This document shows, piece after piece, positions 15,419-21,383 of a stretch of 21,383 nucleotides of DNA. Position 1 is the first letter of the stretch. Each line of letters opens with the position of its first letter. The notes below the pieces were generated by a model. It saw only the letters and a program-made list of their open reading frames with translations, was not told the origin of the DNA and made no database searches. The stretch is from JBELHO01 sp042091375 (GTDB taxonomy: Bacteria > Pseudomonadota > Gammaproteobacteria > Enterobacterales > Alteromonadaceae). The stretch covers positions 1-21,383 of the forward strand of contig JBELHO010000059.1 in assembly GCA_042091375.1 (NCBI GenBank). The letters are read 5' to 3'. The translations under genes and the position numbers were made by a program.

Positions 15419-18400
15419 CTAATCTTCTTCCTCTAAAGTCATTAGCGAGGTATTGCCACCCGAAGCAGTGGTATCAATACTGATGGTTTTTTCAGTGATC
15501 AAACGCTGGATCAAGTTGTCAAAATATTCTGAGCTGATCACCGGTAGAATAGCCCCCGGTCGCTCAGCTAATTGCTCACTGAAGTAGTGTTTGCGATCGC
15601 AATGACTGTCAACCACAATGCCTGACAGTGCCGGATGTGCCAACATGGTAGACAGGTGCCGTAACCTCGCCACTTGAAAGACATCTTTATCTTCACCAGT
15701 AGCAATAAACTTATCTCTGATCGCCAACGCTTCATCATAAAAAACATCTGAAACCACAGAAATCACCGTATTGCCTGTCGCCAAGGCAGTGACAAAAGAA
15801 ATCACCCAAAAATGAAAACTGACATTTTTATCGGCAAAACAGATAATTGTGCCGCGGTTTTCCAAATACAATATATTCGATTCACCCGTTGGTCCCGGTA
15901 GTACCGTGGGTTTATGTAAACGTTTTTCAATATCAATCAATTGCGCTCGCGCCACCGTTAAGGTTTGCTCTAGATCTTCGGCTAAATCATTAACGATACC
16001 GACATGGGCAATTTTTGCTAATAATTGCCGAACACATGAAATACGACGATTGAGTTCGGTTAAACGCCATTGTTTTTCTGCTACACCAGCTTTATTCATC
16101 AACAGCATCGCTTCTTGCTTAGCTCGCTCATCGCCAGCTAAAGCCTCGACTTGCGCAGGCAGCAAGTTAAATTGCTCAGCATCAGGTGTGGCTTTTTCTT
16201 TGACTAAACGAGTTAAGTAATTTGGGCCACCTGCTTTCGGGCCAGTACCCGACAGGCCACGACCACCAAAAGGTTGCACACCAACAATAGCACCGATCAT
16301 ATTGCGATTAATGTATATATTGCCAGCCCGGGAAAGTTTCGCTAATTCCAAGGCACGGTGCTCAATACGGGTATGGATGCCCATGGTTAAACCAAAGCCA
16401 GTGCCATTGATACTGTCAATCACCTGTTCGATATCGCCGCCTTTGAAGCGCACAACGTGCACACAGGGGCCAAAAACTTCCTGTTTGAGTAAACTGATAT
16501 CGGCAATTTCATAAAGTCTCGGAGCAAAAAAGAAATGCTCATTTTCAGCGACATCTGTTGAGATCTGACATTGATAGAGCAGGCGACCATGAGTTTTCAT
16601 ATAGTCACTGTGGGCATTTAGCGCATCCAGGGCTTTTTTGTCTATCACCGGACCGACATCGGTACTTAACTGTGCCGGATCACCAATGTGCAGTTCTGCC
16701 AAAGCGCCTTTGAGCATAGTGATCACTTGATCAGCAATGTCTTCTTGTAAAAATAACACCCGCAACGCCGAGCAGCGTTGCCCTGCCGATTGAAATCCAG
16801 AAGAGATCACATCGTCAACCACTTGTTCAGGTAAGGCAGTAGAATCGACGATCATACAATTTTGTCCACCCGTTTCTGCGATCAAAGGTACTTGATCACC
16901 ACCACGCTCCGCTAACGTTTGCGAAATAACCGTACCTGTCTCGGTTGAACCAGTAAACATCACCGTTTGAATACGCGGATCTGGAATGATCACTCTGCCC
17001 ACTTGACTACCTCGAGCGATCACCACACTGACCACGCCGGCTGGCAAACCAACTGACAGCATTAACTCTAGGGTGCGCAGGGCGATCAAACTGGTTTGCT
17101 CAGCGGGCTTTGCTATCACCGTATTACCAGTGGCGATGGCAGCTGCCACTTGCCCTAAAAATATCGCTAAAGGAAAATTCCACGGGCTAATACACAATAC
17201 TACACCACGGGCTTCTAACCTTTCATCGGCTTCTAGTGCCACGGCTCTTTGCGCGTAATAACGGCAGAAATCAACAGCTTCTCGTACTTCATCAATACCG
17301 TCTTGGGCAACTTTACCCGCCTCTTTAATACACAAGGCGATCAGTTCGTGAGTATGACGCTCTAAAATATCGGCAATGCGACACAACAATTCGGCACGCT
17401 CTGTCACTGAAGTCGTTGACCATTTACTAAAGGCCGCTTGCGCGCTATCGATCATCGCCAGCATATCAGTTTGATCGTGAGCTTGATGAAAACCAATAAT
17501 TTCGCGGTGATCGGCTGGATTTTTAACGGCACTGGTGCCTGCGGGTACATCACTGGCTGTCAAAAGATTTTGATCAAACCAGCGATCCAGAGAAGCTTTT
17601 AAGTCGACAATTTGGTTAACATCGGTTAAGTCTAAACCGGCAGAATTATCGCGCCCCTGACCGTTTTCATTGTGGTATAAAGCAATGGGTTTAACAATTT
17701 GTTGGTTGTACTTATCTTTTAAGCGCTGAGTTTTTTCAACCGGATCAGCTAGTAGGGATTCTACTGGTTGTGATTCATCAACAATAGCATTAACAAAAGA
17801 GGAATTGGCGCCATTTTCCAATAAGCGTCGCACTAAATAAGCCAGTAAGTCTTCGTGGTAACCCACAGGTGCATAAATACGACATTGAATGTTTTCATTA
17901 CTGACAATTTGATCGTAAAGTGAATCGCCCATGCCGTGTAAGCATTGAAATTCGAAGCCCTCCTTGTCATCACCTGCAAGTTCAACAATTGTTGCTGCTG
18001 TATAGGCATTATGAGTGGCGAACTGTGGATAAATAGTGTCTCTGTAATCGAGTAATTTATTGGCACAGGCGTGATAAGAGACGTCGGTGGACGACTTGCG
18101 AGTAAATACTGGGAAGTGCTGATGCCCATCCTTTTGCGCATTTTTAATTTCGCTATCCCAATAAGCTCCCTTAACTAAGCGCACCATCATTTTACGGTTG
18201 AATTTGAGTGTTAATTCCCGCAACCAATCCACCACAAAAATAGCGCGTTTTTGATAGGCTTGCAGGGCAATACCAAAACCACGCCAATCACCTAATTCAG
18301 GATCACCAAAGACTGCCTCAATCACATCGAGGGAGATATCTAAGCGCTCAGACTCTTCAGCATCAACAGTCAAGCCAATATTGTATTGCTTAGCTTGTAA

Positions 18401-19243
18401 ACACAGAGCTTTTAGCTTAGGGACAATTTCAGCCATGACCCGCACTTTATCAGTAAATTCATAACGAGGGTGTATGGCTGACAATTTTACCGAAATACCG
18501 GGTACCTTGCGCGGATCGTCTTTACCTGAGGCCAGCGCTACAGCACCAATGGTCTCGATAGCTTGCTGATAAGATTGCAGATAACGCTGGGCATCAGCCA
18601 TAGTGCGCGCGCCTTCACCCAGCATGTCATAGGAATAGACATAGCCCTGTTGTTCTTTGCTGGCAGCGCGTTCAGTTGCTGCGGCAATGGTTTCGCCCAT
18701 CACGAACTGCTTACCCATGATTTTCATGGCGAAATTCATGGCTGTGCGAATGACTGGCTCACCTAAGCGGCCAACCGTTCTCTTTAGTAAGCCAAAACTG
18801 TCTTGTTTGCGTTTATCGGCAAAATTAACCATAGAGCCAGTGATCAACAACCCCCATGAAGAGGCATTAACAAATATCGAATCACTGCTACCTAAGTGAC
18901 TACTCCATTGACCTTGAGAAATTTTATCGCGAATTAACACATCTTGCGTATGCTTATCTGGTACCCTTAACAAGGCTTCTGCCAAACACATTAACACTAC
19001 GCCTTCTTCACTGGATAACGAGTATTCGTTTAACAAGGCATCGATCGCACCATTGCCTGCTTGATCTTGGCGTATTTTTAATACCATTTGTCGAGCCCTT
19101 TCCCAAGCCCGACTGCGCGCACTGACATTGACCTCAGCCAACGGCAAAATGTGATCTATAGCGGTATTTTCATCAATTCGATAAAAATCGCGAATTTTCT
19201 GACGAATGGCTCCGTCAACAATAAATGAATCATTAAAAAGCAA
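15419..19243 (-). CDS. putA: Bifunctional proline dehydrogenase / glutamate-semialdehyde dehydrogenase PutA
   Basis: This 1274-residue protein oxidises proline to pyrroline-5-carboxylate (FAD) and then glutamate semialdehyde to glutamate (NAD+). The proline dehydrogenase half shows SLSSEEGVVLMCLAEALLRVPDK, VDAEESERLDISLDVIE, VRLVKGAYWDSEIK, FATHNA and YLVRRLLENGANSSFVN (R472, R473, substrate-binding pair). The aldehyde dehydrogenase half shows ISPWNFPLAIFLGQ, FTGSTETG (about 765), ETGGQN with general base E790, and SAGQRCSALRVL with nucleophile C824. A C-terminal ALDH-superfamily-like domain ends in TASGGNTSLMTL. The N-terminus has no ribbon-helix-helix repressor domain as in E. coli PutA (1320 residues). 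The start appears to be TTG 19243, with GAGG 8 nt upstream; no in-frame ATG is available between it and the upstream stop. It follows putP by 99 nt. Confidence 0.96.
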   Translation of the reverse strand: MLFNDSFIVDGAIRQKIRDFYRIDENTAIDHILPLAEVNVSARSRAWERARQMVLKIRQDQAGNGAIDALLNEYSLSSEEGVVLMCLAEALLRVPDKHTQDVLIRDKISQGQWSSHLGSSDSIFVNASSWGLLITGSMVNFADKRKQDSFGLLKRTVGRLGEPVIRTAMNFAMKIMGKQFVMGETIAAATERAASKEQQGYVYSYDMLGEGARTMADAQRYLQSYQQAIETIGAVALASGKDDPRKVPGISVKLSAIHPRYEFTDKVRVMAEIVPKLKALCLQAKQYNIGLTVDAEESERLDISLDVIEAVFGDPELGDWRGFGIALQAYQKRAIFVVDWLRELTLKFNRKMMVRLVKGAYWDSEIKNAQKDGHQHFPVFTRKSSTDVSYHACANKLLDYRDTIYPQFATHNAYTAATIVELAGDDKEGFEFQCLHGMGDSLYDQIVSNENIQCRIYAPVGYHEDLLAYLVRRLLENGANSSFVNAIVDESQPVESLLADPVEKTQRLKDKYNQQIVKPIALYHNENGQGRDNSAGLDLTDVNQIVDLKASLDRWFDQNLLTASDVPAGTSAVKNPADHREIIGFHQAHDQTDMLAMIDSAQAAFSKWSTTSVTERAELLCRIADILERHTHELIALCIKEAGKVAQDGIDEVREAVDFCRYYAQRAVALEADERLEARGVVLCISPWNFPLAIFLGQVAAAIATGNTVIAKPAEQTSLIALRTLELMLSVGLPAGVVSVVIARGSQVGRVIIPDPRIQTVMFTGSTETGTVISQTLAERGGDQVPLIAETGGQNCMIVDSTALPEQVVDDVISSGFQSAGQRCSALRVLFLQEDIADQVITMLKGALAELHIGDPAQLSTDVGPVIDKKALDALNAHSDYMKTHGRLLYQCQISTDVAENEHFFFAPRLYEIADISLLKQEVFGPCVHVVRFKGGDIEQVIDSINGTGFGLTMGIHTRIEHRALELAKLSRAGNIYINRNMIGAIVGVQPFGGRGLSGTGPKAGGPNYLTRLVKEKATPDAEQFNLLPAQVEALAGDERAKQEAMLLMNKAGVAEKQWRLTELNRRISCVRQLLAKIAHVGIVNDLAEDLEQTLTVARAQLIDIEKRLHKPTVLPGPTGESNILYLENRGTIICFADKNVSFHFWVISFVTALATGNTVISVVSDVFYDEALAIRDKFIATGEDKDVFQVARLRHLSTMLAHPALSGIVVDSHCDRKHYFSEQLAERPGAILPVISSEYFDNLIQRLITEKTISIDTTASGGNTSLMTLEEED

Positions 19244-19273
19244 GAGCTTACCCTCAAAATATATAAACAGTGT

Positions 19274-19305
19274 GGTGTTAATGCATACTGTTCAGTGTTA
19301 ACACC
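19274..19305. repeat. Inverted repeat in the putP-putA gap
   Basis: GGTGTTAA (19274-19281) and TTAACACC (19298-19305) form an 8-bp inverted repeat with a 16-nt spacer, and GTGTTAACAC around 19295-19304 is itself a palindrome. It lies upstream of the putA start. It could be an operator for a proline-responsive regulator or a weak intercistronic hairpin. There is no T-run, so a terminator is unlikely. Confidence 0.3.
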
Positions 19306-19342
19306 CTAAAACCTATGTGAAAAATCTTTACTAGCGAAACAA

Positions 19343-20842
19343 CTAACCATGATGATTTAACATTTGTTGATGTTTAGCCAGTATTTTAGCGTCCTTTTGT
19401 GGCGCAACAGAACTGACCAGATAAATCACCAAACTACAAGATATAAAGCCCGGCACAATTTCATACATAACAGAACTCAAAGGCTGTCCATCAATAGTGA
19501 TGGGTAAATAAATCCACAGTAGTACGGTCGCTGCTCCAGTGATCATGCCAGCAAGCGCAGCATTTCCAGTCATTTTACGCCAATACAAACTGGCAATAAC
19601 CACAGGGCCAAACGCCGCACCAAAACCAGCCCATGCATTACTGACTAGAGATAATATTGAAGAATTGCGGTCATAAGCTAAAGCAATGGCGACCAGCGCC
19701 ACAAGCAATACCGATAAACGACCAATCAACACTTGTTGTTTCTCACTGGCTTGGCGATGTAAAAAAGTTTTATAAAAATCCTCAGTTAACGAACTCGATG
19801 TCACCAATAACTGTGAAGAAATAGTGCTCATAATCGCCGCTAAAATTGCCGCTAATAAAAAACCAGCAATCAGAGGGTTAAATAAAATTTGTGACAGCAC
19901 GATAAAAATGGTTTCCGCATCATCGAGTTGCAACCCTGATTTGGCGACATAAGCAATACCGGCCAAACCAGTGGCCATAGCACCGATAATCGCTACTATC
20001 ATCCAACTCATACCGATGCGCCGTGCAGTGGGTATATCTTTTACGTGGCGAATTGCCATAAAACGAACGATGATGTGCGGTTGACCAAAATATCCTAGTC
20101 CCCATGACATCGCCGACAAAATACTGATCAAGCCAACGCCGTTAAACACATCTAATAAACTCGGATTAATGTTCATTATCGTGCTCTGCATTTGTGCTAT
20201 ACCACCCACCTCTTGAATCGTGACCACAGGCACTAATACTAAGGCAATAAACATAATACAGCCTTGCACAAAATCGGTTAAACTAACTGCTAAAAAACCG
20301 CCAAATAACGTATAGGCAACCACCACACTGGCAGTGACATACAACCCCGTTTCATAAGGCAAATTAAAAGCACTTTCAAACAACTTGCCGCCGGCAACAA
20401 TACCACTGGAAGTATACAAGGTAAAAAACACCACAATCACTAGTGAAGCAACCACCCTAAGCAAATGTGACTTGTCGTTAAAGCGGTTTTCAAAAAAATC
20501 AGGCAAAGTAATAGCGTCGTTAGCCAGTTCAGTATAAGTGCGCAACCTTGGCGCCACCACCAGATAATTTAACAAGGCGCCAATAACTAAGCCAACGGCT
20601 ATCCATGTACTGCTAGCGCCACTGAGATACATAGCACCTGGTAAACCCATTAGCATCCAACCACTCATATCCGATGCACCAGCAGAAAGTGCCGCGACAC
20701 TTGGACTTAAGTTGCGGCCACCCAACATGTAACCAGACACATCACTGGTGGATTTGCGAAATGCATAGACACCAATAGCCAACATGACCAAAAAATAAAG
20801 AGCTAAAGAAATAAGCGTTTCAAATTGCAAAATAAGGTCCAC
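19343..20842 (-). CDS. putP: Sodium/proline symporter PutP
   Basis: This 499-residue inner-membrane carrier of the solute:sodium symporter family imports proline with Na+. E. coli PutP has 502 residues. Conserved features are the early loop LGGRNLSPSVAALSAGASDMSGWMLMGLPGAMYLSG, with D58 and S60 equivalent to the sodium-site D55/S57 of E. coli; FGGFLAVSLTDFVQG; GLGYFGQPHIIVRFMAI; and the helix-9 stretch MSTISSQLLVTSSSLTEDFYKTFL. About 13 membrane helices are evident. The predicted start is GTG 20842 without a clear SD. A TTG at 20830 preceded by GGTGGA is an alternative and fits the shorter N-terminus of the E. coli protein. It is upstream of putA in the same direction and is likely co-transcribed. 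Confidence 0.95.
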   Translation of the reverse strand: MDLILQFETLISLALYFLVMLAIGVYAFRKSTSDVSGYMLGGRNLSPSVAALSAGASDMSGWMLMGLPGAMYLSGASSTWIAVGLVIGALLNYLVVAPRLRTYTELANDAITLPDFFENRFNDKSHLLRVVASLVIVVFFTLYTSSGIVAGGKLFESAFNLPYETGLYVTASVVVAYTLFGGFLAVSLTDFVQGCIMFIALVLVPVVTIQEVGGIAQMQSTIMNINPSLLDVFNGVGLISILSAMSWGLGYFGQPHIIVRFMAIRHVKDIPTARRIGMSWMIVAIIGAMATGLAGIAYVAKSGLQLDDAETIFIVLSQILFNPLIAGFLLAAILAAIMSTISSQLLVTSSSLTEDFYKTFLHRQASEKQQVLIGRLSVLLVALVAIALAYDRNSSILSLVSNAWAGFGAAFGPVVIASLYWRKMTGNAALAGMITGAATVLLWIYLPITIDGQPLSSVMYEIVPGFISCSLVIYLVSSVAPQKDAKILAKHQQMLNHHG

Positions 20843-21080
20843 CGTTATTGGAAAAACAGAAAAAGCTAGAGTTTATCACTGCCGAGCTAAAGAGTTAGCT
20901 CATAGAATAATCCATAACCCTTGATAAAAAAACTTAAGATTGTTTTTTAGTACAAAATAGTAATTGTAGAGCCCTCGTTCATTTACAATGGCAAAACTTC
21001 TAATAAACAGAAAATCAAACACTCAAATTTCCCATTGTCACAGAGACAGCAGCACTGCAAACTGTTGACAATTGCCAAGC

Positions 21081-21383
21081 TTATTGCCACACGTCAGAAC
21101 GAATTCTACCTTGGATGTTAACTTCCGATTGATTAAAATCAAGGGATTGATTAAATTTAATTTTCGCTTGGTAATCTTTGGTCAAATTGACTATGGTCGG
21201 GGTTAATAAAACAATGGCATAAATATTAACCAAGGTCATTAACCCCAAAGCAACATCAGCCATATTCCACACTTGCTGTAGCGAAGCGGTTGCCCCCCAA
21301 TAGACCATGAATAAGTACAATGCAGTATAGCTAACACGTCCTATCCTGTTATCTAATTTAAACAAATGTAAATTACTTTCAGC
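21081..21383 (-). CDS. Sodium:alanine/glycine symporter (AGCS family), C-terminal part
   Basis: The frame is open from the right edge to the TAA stop at 21081-21083, giving 100 residues of the C-terminus; the N-terminal part lies outside the window. The segment contains the last two membrane helices (YTALYLFMVYWGATASLQQVW and ADVALGLMTLVNIYAIVLL). The pattern VWNMADVALGLMTLVNIYAIVLL followed by a T-K-D-Y sequence is typical of the AGCS family end (W-x-x-AD-x-x-x-GLM-x-x-x-N). These carriers import alanine or glycine with Na+ in the inner membrane. A stretch of 238 bp separates it from putP, so separate transcription is likely. The exact substrate cannot be told from this fragment. Confidence 0.8.
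   Translation of the reverse strand, partial: AESNLHLFKLDNRIGRVSYTALYLFMVYWGATASLQQVWNMADVALGLMTLVNIYAIVLLTPTIVNLTKDYQAKIKFNQSLDFNQSEVNIQGRIRSDVWQ

Noticed and set aside
21034..21072. Inverted repeat ATTGTCA...TGACAAT after the AGCS-family gene, considered as a terminator
   Set aside because: The stem is only 7 bp with an interrupted inner part and a long loop, and no T-run follows on the minus strand.

Overview
The window looks like a chromosomal segment of a marine gammaproteobacterium of the Alteromonadales type (Colwelliaceae/Shewanella-like). It is moderately AT-rich. The gene content fits: sodium-coupled amino-acid carriers, a type of PutA without a DNA-binding domain, RstAB next to MipA/OmpV and DUF3019 proteins, an MshQ-like DUF6701 surface protein, and a CadC-like regulator carrying a TolB-type propeller. 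The genus is inferred from protein resemblance only. No rRNA, tRNA, CRISPR array, insertion sequence or phage gene was recognised.

Layout. (1) 1-2280, minus: the first 760 codons of a large secreted lectin/DUF6701 protein that runs off the left edge. (2) 2281-3187: AT-rich gene-poor spacer with a possible decayed reading frame. (3) 3188-4681, plus: a DNA-3-methyladenine glycosylase I-like gene and rsmJ, 3 nt apart. (4) 4829-5850: two divergent, paralogous glycine-zipper lipoproteins, with a sequence between them that nearly matches the RstA box. (5) 6102-10369, minus: MipA/OmpV-like protein, DUF3019 protein, an outer-membrane barrel, RstA-like regulator and RstB-like kinase, probably in two transcription units. 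Four 15-bp tandem repeats lie just upstream of the MipA gene. (6) 10459-11312: mostly gene-free. (7) 11313-15231: a membrane-bound winged-helix regulator with a periplasmic propeller (minus), divergent from a two-gene operon for an anchored helical protein and a secreted propeller protein (plus). (8) 15306-15333: a hairpin between convergent units. (9) 15419-20842, minus: putP then putA, proline uptake and oxidation to glutamate. (10) 21081-21383, minus: the tail of a sodium:alanine/glycine symporter.

How the genes may work together. Region 5 reads as an envelope-sensing module: RstB would sense a periplasmic signal and RstA would act on outer-membrane and periplasmic genes beside it, and possibly on the lipoprotein pair just downstream. 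Region 7 reads as a one-component sensor whose periplasmic propeller may exchange signals with the divergently encoded secreted propeller. Region 9 is a complete proline catabolism unit, but its PutA lacks the usual self-regulating RHH domain, so control must come from elsewhere. The least described parts are region 7, the repeat array before the MipA gene, and the DUF3019/barrel pair linked to RstAB.
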